Shown one piece after another: positions 36,136 through 45,699 of a stretch of 64,000 nucleotides of DNA. Made by a program: the position numbers and the translations under genes. The first letter of the stretch is position 1, and each line of letters starts with the position of its first letter. The notes beneath the pieces were generated by a model that was not told the origin of the DNA, searched no databases, and worked only from the letters and a program-made list of their open reading frames with translations. Origin of the DNA: Caldilineaceae bacterium (lineage in GTDB: Bacteria; Chloroflexota; Anaerolineae; Caldilineales; Caldilineaceae); contig JAPOVP010000091.1 in assembly GCA_026708085.1 (NCBI GenBank), positions 1-64,000 of the forward strand. Direction: 5' to 3'.

Positions 36136-37149
36136 ATGAAATTCGCCCTACTCGGTCACTCAGGACACCTGGATTACTACGAGCAGATGCTCCAGGATCT
36201 GCCCGACGTCGCCGTCGTAGCCGTTGCCCTGGCGCTGCCCGGCGAATCGCTGGACTCTTTCGCCAAAGCCCCTGGCGTGACGCCTGAGACAAACCGCTAC
36301 ACCGAGTATGAGGAGATGCTGGACAAGGAATCTCCGGACCTCGTGCAGATCTGCGTTCCACCGCAGCAGGTACCGGGATTCGCCGAATTATGCTTGAAAC
36401 GCGGCATCGCCGTCATGACGGAAAAGCCGCTGGCGATGGACTTGGCGAGCCTTTCACACCTGTACGACGTCGCCAGCGAGGCCGGGACCCCGCTTGCCGC
36501 GTTACACGGCTACCGCAGAATGAAATGGTTTGAGGCCGCTCGCGATGCCGTACATGCCGGCCTGATCGGCGAGCCTCTCGGCAGCTACAGCCAGATCTCC
36601 TACCGCTGGGGGGCCAGGCGGGCGGACCATTTTCGCTTGCGCGAGACCTTCCCCGGTATTGTGCCCTTCGTGGGCGTTCATGTCATCGACTGGCTCGTCT
36701 GGGCACTGGGCGATGTATTCACCGAAGTTACCGGTTGGGAGACGACGGCCGCCCATCCGGACTATCCGGGCTGTGCCAGCCAGGCCGCCGTCCTCTTGCG
36801 GATGCAAAACGGAGGCGTCTCGACCGTGATGCTCGACTTTCTCCGTCCTTCCACCGCGCCCACCCATGGCGATGAGCGCATGATGATCTCTGGCACTGCC
36901 GGCGTTGTCGAGAGCATCGCCAACGAGGAGTCCGCAAAGCTGATCAGCGAACAGACCGGGGCATGCAACCTCGAGATCCCCGACACACCCAACTGGTACA
37001 CCGCCTTTGTCAGCTCAGTCCGGGACGGATCCTTTGCCGGGGTTGAAGAACTCTTTCGGATGACGGAAATCGCCCTCAAAGCCCAGCAGGCGATAGACGA
37101 AGGGAAGAGGATCTCTCTGCTGCAATCCCCCTACGAGGCCAAGAAATGA
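36136..37149 (+). CDS. Gfo/Idh/MocA family oxidoreductase
   Basis: This 337-aa second dehydrogenase of the cluster has a Rossmann start MKFALLGHSGHLDYYEQML, which is atypical because the usual GxGxxG reads GHSGHL. It also has VMTEKPLAMDLASL and C-terminal GIVPFVGVHVIDWLVWALG with the conserved His/Asp. ATG at 36136 is supported by AAGAGGAAG. Its stop overlaps the ATG of the following permease (ATGA), linking catabolic and transport genes in one mRNA. Confidence 0.88.
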   Translation: MKFALLGHSGHLDYYEQMLQDLPDVAVVAVALALPGESLDSFAKAPGVTPETNRYTEYEEMLDKESPDLVQICVPPQQVPGFAELCLKRGIAVMTEKPLAMDLASLSHLYDVASEAGTPLAALHGYRRMKWFEAARDAVHAGLIGEPLGSYSQISYRWGARRADHFRLRETFPGIVPFVGVHVIDWLVWALGDVFTEVTGWETTAAHPDYPGCASQAAVLLRMQNGGVSTVMLDFLRPSTAPTHGDERMMISGTAGVVESIANEESAKLISEQTGACNLEIPDTPNWYTAFVSSVRDGSFAGVEELFRMTEIALKAQQAIDEGKRISLLQSPYEAKK

Positions 37150-38138
37150 TCGGCTATATCGCGCAAAGACTGATCTACGCGGTTGTCACTTTCCTGTTCC
37201 TGAGCGTAGTTGTGTTCATCATCATTCAGCTGCCGCCAGGCGACTTTCTCACAAGCTACGTCGCCCGCCTGGAACAGGAGGGCGACATCATCGACGAGGC
37301 TGAAATCGAAGCGCTCAAGCAGGAATACGGCCTTGACGCCACGCCTGTAGAGAAGTACATACGCTGGTTTGGGCGCTTTCTGCGCGGAGAAATGGGCCGG
37401 TCCTTCGAATGGAACCAGCCCGTAGGCAAGCTGCTCAGGGAACGTCTGCCCTACACGATATTGCTCTCTCTCATCACCCTCTTTTTCACCTATGTGGTTG
37501 CCGTGCCAATCGGGATCTACGTCGCCACCCATCAATATGGGTTCAGCGATTACCTGTTTTCCGTACTCGGCTTTGCCGGGCTGGCGACGCCCAACTTTAT
37601 GCTGGCTCTCATCCTCATGTTCCTGTTCTTCAAATACCTCGGCGTTAGCGTAGGCGGCCTGTTTTCCTCGGAATATGCCCTGGCCCCCTGGTCTCTGGGC
37701 AAGGTTTGGGATCTCTTCATCCACCTCTGGGTGCCCATCATCGTCATCGGCACGGCCGGCACGGCCGGAATCATTCGCGTCATGCGCGGCACCCTGCTGG
37801 ATGAATTGAGCAAACAGTATGTCATCACCGCCCGCGCCAAGGGCGTTGCCGAAGGGAAGTTGCTGTTCAGGTATCCGGTCCGCATGGCGATCAATCCGAT
37901 TGTCAGTACTGTTGGTTGGCAGCTGCCCCGCATCGTCTCCGGCGAGACGATCGTCGCCATCGTTCTCAGCCTGCCGACCACGGGCCCTCTTCTCTTCATG
38001 GCGCTCATCAGCCAGGATATGTTTCTGGCAGGAAGTATTGTGATGTTTCTGGGTGTTTTGACGCTGATTGGCACCTTCTTGTCCGATATTCTCTTGATCG
38101 TTGTAGACCCACGCATCCGTTTTGAAGGAAAGACTTGA
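37146..38138 (+). CDS. ABC transporter permease, DppB/OppB type
   Basis: This 330-aa inner-membrane permease has six predicted membrane helices. The N-terminus IAQRLIYAVVTFLFLSVVVF and the EEYGLD-like region (QEYGLDATPVEKYIRWFGRF) are typical of DppB. The EAA-type loop that contacts the ATPase reads ARAKGVAEGKLLFRYPVRMA. It starts inside the stop of the oxidoreductase gene and is followed one base later by the second permease. It belongs with the binding protein at 31764. Confidence 0.93.
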   Translation: MIGYIAQRLIYAVVTFLFLSVVVFIIIQLPPGDFLTSYVARLEQEGDIIDEAEIEALKQEYGLDATPVEKYIRWFGRFLRGEMGRSFEWNQPVGKLLRERLPYTILLSLITLFFTYVVAVPIGIYVATHQYGFSDYLFSVLGFAGLATPNFMLALILMFLFFKYLGVSVGGLFSSEYALAPWSLGKVWDLFIHLWVPIIVIGTAGTAGIIRVMRGTLLDELSKQYVITARAKGVAEGKLLFRYPVRMAINPIVSTVGWQLPRIVSGETIVAIVLSLPTTGPLLFMALISQDMFLAGSIVMFLGVLTLIGTFLSDILLIVVDPRIRFEGKT

Positions 38139-38139
38139 G

Positions 38140-39288
38140 ATGTCAACGGACGTAACAACCGGTGTTTCAGGCGGAATCGAGATACAGGCGGACGAAATAA
38201 CGGCCGAAGAGCGCTACTTCCTGGCTTCACAGTGGCAACTGATGTGGCGCAAGTTCAAAAGACACCGGCTGGCTGTAATTTCCATCTCCCTGCTGGGAAT
38301 TCTCTATCTCCTGGCGATCACGTATAAATTCTGGGTCCCCTATGGCCGATTGACAAAACATGAGGATTATCTAAGCGCCTCTCCCTCACGCATTCACCTT
38401 TTCGATAGTGAAGGTCGATTCCGAGGCCCTTTTGTATACAAGCTGGAGGGCGAGATCGACTTTGATACCTTCACCCGCGTCTATACCGAAGATACCTCAC
38501 AGATTTACCGCATCCGCTTTTTCCAAAAGGGAGAACCCTATCGGTTCTGGGGTCTCTTTCCGATGGACATCCATTTCTTCCTTCCGGAGGAAGGCGGCGT
38601 CATCTTTCTGTTCGGCACCGATTCGCTTGGCCGCGATCTCTTTTCGCGGACACTGGCGGGGGCCCAGGTCAGTCTCTCCGTTGGACTGGTTGGTGTCATG
38701 ATCAGCTTTGTTTTGGGTTGTCTCCTGGGGGGAATTTCCGGCTATTTCGGTGGGGCGACCGACATGCTGATCCAGCGCATAATTGAGTTCGTGATCATCG
38801 TTCCCACGATACCGCTGTGGATGGCGCTCAGTGCGGCCGTGCCCGCAGGATGGTCGCCGGTCAAGATCTACTTTTCCATCACCATCATTCTGTCCATAAT
38901 CGGCTGGGCGGGCCTGGCCAGGGTCGTCCGCGGCAAACTGCTGGAGCTGCGCGAGTCGGACTTTGTGATCGCGGCTAAAGTCGCCGGTTCCACCGATATG
39001 CAGATCATCGTTGAACACCTGTTGCCAGGGTTTATGAGCTATCTCATCGTTCATCTCACCCTGGCCATCCCCAACATGATCCTGGGAGAGACGGCGCTCA
39101 GTTTTCTCGGGCTGGGCATTCGTGCGCCGGCGGTCAGCTGGGGCACCCTGTTGAAGGATGCCCAGAATGTCCGCAGCGTGGCTGTGCAGCCCTGGATGCT
39201 TATCCCCGGCCTGCTTGTGATCATTACGGTGCTCCTGTTTAACTTTATCGGCGATGGCCTGCGCGACGCCGCCGACCCCTACAAGTAG
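38140..39288 (+). CDS. ABC transporter permease, DppC/OppC type with insert
   Basis: This 382-aa permease pairs with the DppB-type protein. The first helix (ISISLLGILYLLAITYKFWV) is followed by an extracytoplasmic insert of about 90 residues before the signature LFGTDSLGRDLFSRTLAGAQ. Such inserts occur in a DppC subgroup. The EAA loop (AAKVAGSTDMQIIVEHLLPG) is present, and ETALSFLGLGI is the usual final-helix motif. Start is ATG 38140, one base after the previous stop. Confidence 0.93.
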   Translation: MSTDVTTGVSGGIEIQADEITAEERYFLASQWQLMWRKFKRHRLAVISISLLGILYLLAITYKFWVPYGRLTKHEDYLSASPSRIHLFDSEGRFRGPFVYKLEGEIDFDTFTRVYTEDTSQIYRIRFFQKGEPYRFWGLFPMDIHFFLPEEGGVIFLFGTDSLGRDLFSRTLAGAQVSLSVGLVGVMISFVLGCLLGGISGYFGGATDMLIQRIIEFVIIVPTIPLWMALSAAVPAGWSPVKIYFSITIILSIIGWAGLARVVRGKLLELRESDFVIAAKVAGSTDMQIIVEHLLPGFMSYLIVHLTLAIPNMILGETALSFLGLGIRAPAVSWGTLLKDAQNVRSVAVQPWMLIPGLLVIITVLLFNFIGDGLRDAADPYK

Positions 39289-39293
39289 CAGCT

Positions 39294-40286
39294 ATGGAAC
39301 AGCAAGAGCCGGTTCTGGAACTCAAAGATCTGCACACCTACTTCCCCCTGGAAGAGGGGTTGCTGAAAGCGGTGAACGGTGTTTCGCTCACGATTCACAA
39401 GAACCGTACGCTGGGCGTCGTAGGTGAATCGGGTTGTGGCAAGAGCGTTACCGCGCAGTCGATCCTGCGCATTGTGCCCACGACTGCACAGATGGCGGGG
39501 GAGATCCTACTGCACCAGAACGGTCACGTCATCGACCTGGCTGCCCTGGCCCCGTCGGGAAAAGAGATCCGCGACATTCGCGGCCGCGACATCTCGATGA
39601 TCTTCCAGGAGCCGATGACGGCATTTTCGCCTGTTCACACGGTTGGCGATCAGATCATGGAAGCCATTCTGGTCCATGACGATGACTCCAAGGGCGAGGC
39701 GCGCAGCCGCGCAATTGAACTGCTCAGCCTGGTCGGCATTCCCATTCCCGATGAGCGTGTCGACGCCTATCCGCATCAGCTGTCCGGCGGGATGCGCCAG
39801 CGCGCGATGATCGCCATGGCACTGGCCCTCAAGCCCAAGCTTCTCATCGCAGATGAACCCACGACAGCGCTGGATGTGACCATTCAGGCCCAGATATTGC
39901 GTCTGATGAAGACGCTCCAGGCCGAGATCGGCATGTCGATCATGTTCATCACCCACGATCTAGGGGTGATTGCGAATATGGCCGATGAGGTCGCGGTGAT
40001 GTACCTGGGCCGGGTGGTCGAATACGGTAGTGTCCGACAGATTTTCCGGACGCCCCAGCATCCCTATACCCAGGCCCTCATGCGCTCGATTCCCCGGGCC
40101 GGCCGCACGGCGAGGGAACGTTTGCAGACCATTCAAGGCATTGTTCCGGTCCCCCTCGACCCGCCGGATATCTGCCCATTCGCCGACCGCTGTGAGCAGT
40201 TCATACCGGGTCGCTGCGATGAAAGCGTGCCGGAATTTCTGGAAACCGAACCGGGGCATTCGGTGCGCTGCATCCTCTACGAATAA
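39294..40286 (+). CDS. ABC transporter ATP-binding protein, OppD/DppD type
   Basis: This 330-aa nucleotide-binding subunit has Walker A GESGCGKS, the signature [16 protein letters not shown], Walker [13 protein letters not shown], the H-loop FITHDLGV, and the C-terminal oligopeptide-type cysteine region ([15 protein letters not shown]), which in relatives carries an FeS cluster. It lies 5 bases after the permease stop. Confidence 0.94.
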   Translation: MEQQEPVLELKDLHTYFPLEEGLLKAVNGVSLTIHKNRTLGVVGESGCGKSVTAQSILRIVPTTAQMAGEILLHQNGHVIDLAALAPSGKEIRDIRGRDISMIFQEPMTAFSPVHTVGDQIMEAILVHDDDSKGEARSRAIELLSLVGIPIPDERVDAYPHQLSGGMRQRAMIAMALALKPKLLIADEPTTALDVTIQAQILRLMKTLQAEIGMSIMFITHDLGVIANMADEVAVMYLGRVVEYGSVRQIFRTPQHPYTQALMRSIPRAGRTARERLQTIQGIVPVPLDPPDICPFADRCEQFIPGRCDESVPEFLETEPGHSVRCILYE

Positions 40287-40291
40287 CGGCT

Positions 40292-41320
40292 ATGGAACTG
40301 AACAACCTGCTCGAAGTACATAACCTCAAGAAGTATTTTCCGATTGAAAAGGGCCTGTTGCGCCGGGTGGTTGGGCAGGTTCGTGCCGTCGATGACGTAA
40401 GCTTGAGCATCCCCGCCGGGAAGACCCTGGGGCTGGTCGGTGAGTCAGGGTGCGGCAAAACCACCTTGGGCCGCTGCGTTATCCGCGCCATCGAGCCGAC
40501 GGACGGACAGGTGCTGTTGCGTATCGATGACCGCCAAGCCGACATCACCGGCCTCGATGCCAGAGAGTTGCGCGCCACGCGCCGCCACATGCAGATGGTC
40601 TTTCAAGACCCGTATGCCAGCCTCGATCCGCGCAAGACAATCCTGGACATCGTCGGCGAGCCGCTGCGGGTGAACAAGCTGGCCAGGGGCGAGGAGCTGG
40701 AGCAGCGGGTGCGTCAACTGGTCGATCTGGTCGGCCTCGACGTCAAGTACCTCAAACGCTATCCCCACGCCTTCAGCGGCGGTCAGCGCCAGCGCATCGG
40801 CATCGCCCGCGCCTTGAGCCTGCATCCCAGCCTGATCGTCTGTGACGAGCCCGTTTCCGCCCTCGACGTCTCGGTCCAGGCCCAGATTCTGAACCTGCTG
40901 CAGGACCTGCAGGCGGAATTCAGCCTCACCTATCTGTTCATTGCCCACGATCTCAGCGTCATCCAACATATTTCCGACCAGGTAGCCGTCATGTACGTCG
41001 GCAAGATTGTGGAGCAAGCGCAGACCGAGGAGCTCTTCCTGAACCCCAAGCACCCGTATACGGAAGCGCTTCTGTCGGCAATACCAAAACCTGATCCGGA
41101 CTCCCTGTTGGATGAAATCACGCTGGAGGGTGAAGTGCCCAGCCCGGCCAACCCGCCTCCCGGCTGCTACTTTCACCCCCGTTGCAAGTACGCCCAGCAG
41201 ATCTGTCAAGAGGAGATCCCACCACTCCTGGAAGTCAGCCCCGACCATTACGCCGCCTGTCATTTCGCCCAGGAACTGACGCTGCACGGTGTGGGAGATA
41301 TGGAGGAGGAGAACGTTTGA
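40292..41320 (+). CDS. ABC transporter ATP-binding protein, OppF/DppF type
   Basis: This 342-aa second nucleotide-binding subunit has Walker A GESGCGKT, the signature AFSGGQRQRIGIARAL, Walker B LIVCDEPVSALD, the H-loop FIAHDLSV, and a C-terminal PPGCYFHPRCKYAQQIC cysteine region. It completes a full SBP-B-C-D-F transporter. It is the last core gene of the unit and might also energise the ATPase-less permease pairs at 43816 and 50452, though CUT1 permeases normally use a different ATPase type. Confidence 0.94.
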   Translation: MELNNLLEVHNLKKYFPIEKGLLRRVVGQVRAVDDVSLSIPAGKTLGLVGESGCGKTTLGRCVIRAIEPTDGQVLLRIDDRQADITGLDARELRATRRHMQMVFQDPYASLDPRKTILDIVGEPLRVNKLARGEELEQRVRQLVDLVGLDVKYLKRYPHAFSGGQRQRIGIARALSLHPSLIVCDEPVSALDVSVQAQILNLLQDLQAEFSLTYLFIAHDLSVIQHISDQVAVMYVGKIVEQAQTEELFLNPKHPYTEALLSAIPKPDPDSLLDEITLEGEVPSPANPPPGCYFHPRCKYAQQICQEEIPPLLEVSPDHYAACHFAQELTLHGVGDMEEENV

Positions 41321-41395
41321 CAACTGTTTCCGGTTCCAGCCTGAGCCGGGGAGAGGCGCTGGTCACGGCTCCGATTCGGACGGCGGCGTAAACGA

Positions 41396-41821
41396 ATGGA
41401 TTTCATTCTTTTCTGGTCGGCACTGTGGATCTTGGGGACCGGTCTGTTCCTGTACCTGACAATGATGTTGGTGCGGTGGATGACGGTCCGTTTCAGTCAG
41501 GGGGTCGAGGCCAACGTACGCGCCGCGGAGTCGATTGTCAACGACGAGCGCGTTCCCGAAGCCTGGACGGCGCCCTACCGCCAACAGATCGAAACGCTTC
41601 GCCGGTCGGTTGGATCCGAAGCCGAAATCGAGCGGGCTGGCCGCCGCGGCCACAAAGACTGCTTGCGGCAATTGGACCGGCTTGTGCAGTACTTTGAGAA
41701 GAGCAACCTCGTAGACAGCACGGAGTCGCGACACGTCCTCCTGACAGGCCTCCAACGCCAGCGCGAACGCTGGGTCGCCGGAGGATGGCAGTATCTGCTC
41801 GAAAGAAACGATGACCACTGA
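41396..41821 (+). CDS. Hypothetical membrane-anchored protein (141 aa)
   Basis: No family was recognised. One N-terminal membrane helix (FILFWSALWILGTGLFLYLTM) is followed by a cytoplasmic, Arg/Glu-rich helical region of about 110 residues that could be coiled-coil. It lies 75 bases after the OppF-type gene and is followed by a clear terminator, so it is probably the last gene of the transport operon. Confidence 0.72.
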   Translation: MDFILFWSALWILGTGLFLYLTMMLVRWMTVRFSQGVEANVRAAESIVNDERVPEAWTAPYRQQIETLRRSVGSEAEIERAGRRGHKDCLRQLDRLVQYFEKSNLVDSTESRHVLLTGLQRQRERWVAGGWQYLLERNDDH

Positions 41822-41867
41822 TCCCGCAGAGGCGAACGGGCCATGTCTAAAGCACAGGTAATTTCAA

Positions 41868-41892
41868 CCACCCATGCGGGTGGATTTTTTTT
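41868..41892 (+). terminator. Rho-independent terminator
   Basis: A CCACCC-ATGC-GGGTGG hairpin is followed by A and eight T, 47 bases after the 141-aa gene. It marks the end of the first transport operon. The remaining gap to 42310 shows no gene. Confidence 0.88.
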
Positions 41893-42310
41893 GTTTTGCT
41901 CTTTTCCACCTGTCGTCTACAATGTTGCACACCCCTCCCCATTGAAACGCCATATAAAAGACAAAACAAGGAGAAGCGGTATATGTAGAAACCCACAGAC
42001 GTCTCCAAACCCTCTTTACCGTGAACCGATGCCGAACTGCGCGGAAACTTGCTTACTGTCGGCCTCGCCCGCCTTGTCAAACCGTTGAAGCCATCTCTGG
42101 TTCAGACAGATCAACACCCTCTGACAGCCTGCACGCTTCATGAGAAATCTCCACGGATTTATGCTGAAGATATCGCGTCGGCGCTTGTCGTTCCCCCTGA
42201 AAACGTCAAAGCGTGATCGCTCCTTTGAAGGTGATCACTACCCCTGCGCCCCGCTCGAGCGGCGGCGCATCTGACACGGATCGATCTTCTACGGTCTAAG
42301 GAGGACCACC

Positions 42311-43669
42311 ATGAGTGCAAAACGCTTGAATCGACGAGATTTTTTGATGACGACCGGGACGGTGACGGGCGCGACGCTGCTGGCGGCATGTGCCGCGCCC
42401 GCGGCGCCGCAGGCCGCTGACGAGAGCGGCGGTGACTCCGAAGAAATGGCAGAGGTGGTTACCCTGGAGTTTCTCTACTTCGGCAGCGCCGCCATGGGCG
42501 AAAACTTCGACCCCATTATCGCGCAGTGGAACGAAGATCATCCCACGATCCAGGTCAAAAAGACCGTTGTCGGCGGCATGACCTGGGGCGAATATGCCCA
42601 GAAGGTAGCCGTGATGATCGCCAGCGGCCAGGACCTGGACATCATCCGCATGGCTATCGAGGGCTTGCGCATGTTTGCGTCGAAGGAGATCATCCACCCC
42701 ATCGATGACTGGATTCAACGCGACGGCGACAAGCTCGACTTCGGCGAGTTCCTCGAGGACGTCAGCCCCTTCTTCTTCGAGGCCGGTTCCTATCAGGGCA
42801 AGCAGTACGGGATCCCGCTGGCCTTCAACATGATGAGCGTCTGGTACAACACCACCATCTTCGAAGAGAACGGCATTGACAGACCCTCGGACGACTGGAC
42901 CTATGACGACTTCCTGGCGATCGCCACCCAGCTGACCCAGCCGCCTGACCAGTGGGGTTGGGTACCGTGGATCGGCTGGTTTGTGGGCGTGATCCCGCAC
43001 GCCTTCGCCTACGACACCAGCCCGCTCACCCCGGACTGGAACGCGGCCAACACGGGTGACCCAAAGTTCATCGAGATGATGCAGTTCCGCCAGGACCTGA
43101 TCCACGAGTATGGGGTTGCGCCCGAGGTCGGCGCCGGCGAGAACCCGCGGCAGAAGTTCTTCACCGGCAAGGTCGGCATGGTGCCCGACATGCGCAACAT
43201 GGTGCTGGAAGGGACCAAGGCCGGCTTTACCGAATGGGACCACGTCCCCTGGCCGCAGAAGTATGCCCAGAAGTACGAAGTCGGCACCGGCTTCTACTGC
43301 ATCCCCCTGGAGAGCAAGCATCCGGAAGAGGCGTGGCAGTTCATGAGCACGGTCGTGACCGACAGAGCCATCGCCGAACGCAAAGCCAGCATCGGCTATG
43401 CCAACCAGTCGCGGCGCTCAGTATCCACCGATCCCGACCTGTACGCAATCGGGCCCACCCACTTTGCCTGGGTCTACGAGGCCGTCGACGCCGGCCTGGC
43501 CCAGCACGCCCCCTCACCGCCCGACTACCCCGAAATCGAGGCCATTGTAAATCGCTATCAGGCCTCCATTCTGTCCAATGAAGTGTCGGCCGAGGAAGGA
43601 TGTCTGGCCGCGCATGAAGAGATCGAAGAGGTAATCGCCCGGCGCGAGCCCGGGGTTACCGGCATGTAG
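42311..43669 (+). CDS. ABC transporter sugar-binding lipoprotein, family 1 (Tat-type signal)
   Basis: This 452-aa extracellular binding protein belongs to a CUT1 carbohydrate transporter. The signal has a twin-arginine motif (LNRRDFLMTTG) and a lipobox AAC near residue 27, followed by an Ala/Pro/Glu linker. The SBP_bac_1 body includes TLEFLYFGSAAM, QWNEDHPTIQVKK and YGIPLAFNMMSVWYNT. The start has AAGGAGGACC upstream, the strongest Shine-Dalgarno sequence nearby. Two permeases follow after a hairpin, and then a GH116 glucosidase, suggesting a glucoside ligand. Confidence 0.92.
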   Translation: MSAKRLNRRDFLMTTGTVTGATLLAACAAPAAPQAADESGGDSEEMAEVVTLEFLYFGSAAMGENFDPIIAQWNEDHPTIQVKKTVVGGMTWGEYAQKVAVMIASGQDLDIIRMAIEGLRMFASKEIIHPIDDWIQRDGDKLDFGEFLEDVSPFFFEAGSYQGKQYGIPLAFNMMSVWYNTTIFEENGIDRPSDDWTYDDFLAIATQLTQPPDQWGWVPWIGWFVGVIPHAFAYDTSPLTPDWNAANTGDPKFIEMMQFRQDLIHEYGVAPEVGAGENPRQKFFTGKVGMVPDMRNMVLEGTKAGFTEWDHVPWPQKYAQKYEVGTGFYCIPLESKHPEEAWQFMSTVVTDRAIAERKASIGYANQSRRSVSTDPDLYAIGPTHFAWVYEAVDAGLAQHAPSPPDYPEIEAIVNRYQASILSNEVSAEEGCLAAHEEIEEVIARREPGVTGM

Positions 43670-43684
43670 CGGGGAGTTTCAGGT

Positions 43685-43746
43685 CAGTCGACGACCGGTC
43701 TAACGCAGACAAGACGTTTGTGTTCCCAGAGACCGGTCGTCGACTG
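43685..43746 (+). promoter_or_regulatory. 17-bp perfect intergenic hairpin between binding protein and permeases
   Basis: Arms CAGTCGACGACCGGTCT and AGACCGGTCGTCGACTG flank a 28-base loop. There is no T tract, so a processing or stabilising hairpin that favours binding-protein mRNA over permease mRNA is more likely than a terminator. Confidence 0.7.
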
Positions 43747-43815
43747 TTATCTTCTCGTGGTTCCGTCGACAATGCAGACGGACACGGTCATGAAATCAGT
43801 CAAGGCGGCTCTCAG

Positions 43816-44736
43816 GTGAGTATTCGACTACCTCGTATCAAAATGGGGATAGCCAGACAGGAAGCGCTGGCGGGATATCTCTTTATCGCGCCGGCCTTCC
43901 TGGTGTTCGTTGTATTTGTCGCCGGCCCCATGCTCGCCGCGTTCGGCTTCTCCCTGTACAAGTGGGATGTATTTCGCGCCGCCACCTTTCTGGGGCTCGA
44001 CAACTATCACAGGCTGTTCAACGACAAACGCTTCTTCATAACTTTCTGGAACACGATCGTCTATACCCTGCTGGAGGTGCCGTTGAATCTGCTCGTGGCG
44101 CTGGCCATCGCCATGCTCATCAACCGCAGATTACACCCTGCCCTCCGCTATTTCCTGCGTACAACCTACTTCTTCCCCGTCATTATCTCCTTTGTCGCGG
44201 TTTCGATTCTCTGGCGCTACCTGCTGATCAGCGACCCCACATTCGGACTCATCAACTTCTATTTCGCCAAACTGGGAATCTCACCTGTGCCATGGACGAC
44301 CAGTTCACGCTGGGTGCTGCGTTCCATCGTGCTGGTCAACATCTGGAAAACCTTCGGGTTCAATCTGGTCATCTTCCTCGCCGGGCTGCAGAACATCCCC
44401 CGCCACTTTTACGAGGCGGCCGAGATCGACGGCGCCAACTTCGGGCAGAAGTTCTGGCATATCACCATCCCACTGCTGACACCGACCATCTTCTTCGCGC
44501 TCGTGATCGAGATGCTCCATGCCGTGCAGCTGTTCGATACCGCCTTTGTGCTGACGCAGGGAGGGCCGGGAGACGCCTCGCGTCCCATCGTCATGTATAT
44601 GTATGAGACCGGCTTCCAGGTATTCAAGATGGGATACGCCTCCGCCGTAGCCGTGATGCTCTTCGTAGTGGTTATGCTCCTGACCCTGTTGCAGATGAGA
44701 GTGAGCCGCGCCTGGGTCTACTACATGGGAGAGTAG
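43816..44736 (+). CDS. Sugar ABC transporter permease, MalF/UgpA type
   Basis: This 306-aa CUT1 permease has about six helices. The N-terminus LAGYLFIAPAFLVFVVFVAG and FSLYKWDVFR are typical, and the EAA loop reads YEAAEIDGANFGQKFWHITIP. GTG at 43816 or ATG at 43843 is the likely start; codons upstream to 43720 do not look like protein. The stop is 6 bases before the next permease gene. Confidence 0.92.
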   Translation: MSIRLPRIKMGIARQEALAGYLFIAPAFLVFVVFVAGPMLAAFGFSLYKWDVFRAATFLGLDNYHRLFNDKRFFITFWNTIVYTLLEVPLNLLVALAIAMLINRRLHPALRYFLRTTYFFPVIISFVAVSILWRYLLISDPTFGLINFYFAKLGISPVPWTTSSRWVLRSIVLVNIWKTFGFNLVIFLAGLQNIPRHFYEAAEIDGANFGQKFWHITIPLLTPTIFFALVIEMLHAVQLFDTAFVLTQGGPGDASRPIVMYMYETGFQVFKMGYASAVAVMLFVVVMLLTLLQMRVSRAWVYYMGE

Positions 44737-44742
44737 GGCAGC

Positions 44743-45600
44743 ATGAATGTGTGGCAGGAGGCCCGTCAGAGTCGCCGCGTTGGCATTGTCGCCACCGGCC
44801 TGCTCGATTCTCTGCTGGTTCTCGGCGGTCTGCTGACGATCTCGCCCTTCATCTGGATGCTGGTCGTTTCGTTCGGCCAATCCAAAGAGCTGCTGCAGAT
44901 GCCGCCCAACTGGTTTCCGTGGCCGCCCTATCTGGCTTCCTATCAGGAAGCATTTCACTACGTAAACTTTCTGGTCACAGGCTGGAATAGCCTCAAGGTA
45001 ACCTGCGCGATCTGCGCCGGACAGCTGTTCACCTGCAGTCTGGCCGCCTTCGCCTTTGCCCGCCTGCGCTTCCCCGGGCGCGAGGCTCTGTTCATCATAC
45101 TGCTTTCCGCCCTGATGATTCCACCGCAGATGACCATCATTCCCGTCTATGTCATGCTGGCCAAGGTGGACATGATCGACACACATACTTCTCTGATCCT
45201 GCCCGCATTCTTCAGCGCCACCGGAACATTTCTCTTGCGCCAGTTTTTCCTGACAATGCCCCAGGAGATGGTGGATGCCGCCAAGATCGACGGGGCCACC
45301 TACTGGACCATCTACTGGCGCATTTTCCTGCCTCTGGGTGCGGCCGGCATCTCCGCGCTGGCCATCTTCTGCTTTAACTTCCACTGGAACGAGCTCTTCC
45401 GCCCCCTGATCTTCCTGAACTCGGTGGAAAAGTTCACGCTCCCACTGGCGCTGAGCTACATCAACGAACTCTACGTCAACCTGATCGGCGTGACCTACGC
45501 CGCCGTGGCCATGGCCGTGATTCCGGTGCTGATCGTCTTCCTCATGGCCCAGCGCTATCTGATCGAAGGGATCACCCTGACCGGCCTCAAAGAGGGTTGA
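44743..45600 (+). CDS. Sugar ABC transporter permease, MalG/UgpE type
   Basis: This 285-aa CUT1 permease has LVLGGLLTISPFIWMLVVSF as first helix, an EAA loop VDAAKIDGATYWTIYWRIFLP, and the typical C-terminus LIVFLMAQRYLIEGITLTGLKEG. Together with the MalF-type protein it forms the channel. No MalK/MsmX-like ATPase is in the cluster, so one encoded elsewhere is needed. Confidence 0.94.
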   Translation: MNVWQEARQSRRVGIVATGLLDSLLVLGGLLTISPFIWMLVVSFGQSKELLQMPPNWFPWPPYLASYQEAFHYVNFLVTGWNSLKVTCAICAGQLFTCSLAAFAFARLRFPGREALFIILLSALMIPPQMTIIPVYVMLAKVDMIDTHTSLILPAFFSATGTFLLRQFFLTMPQEMVDAAKIDGATYWTIYWRIFLPLGAAGISALAIFCFNFHWNELFRPLIFLNSVEKFTLPLALSYINELYVNLIGVTYAAVAMAVIPVLIVFLMAQRYLIEGITLTGLKEG

Positions 45601-45699
45601 GGACCGCTCCGCGGCAAGTCCCCGCAGTTGACCGCGGCGGTCAGGCCGGCATTACTGTCTATCCCACACCCACCACCCCACAAGAGAAGCGAAAAACCC

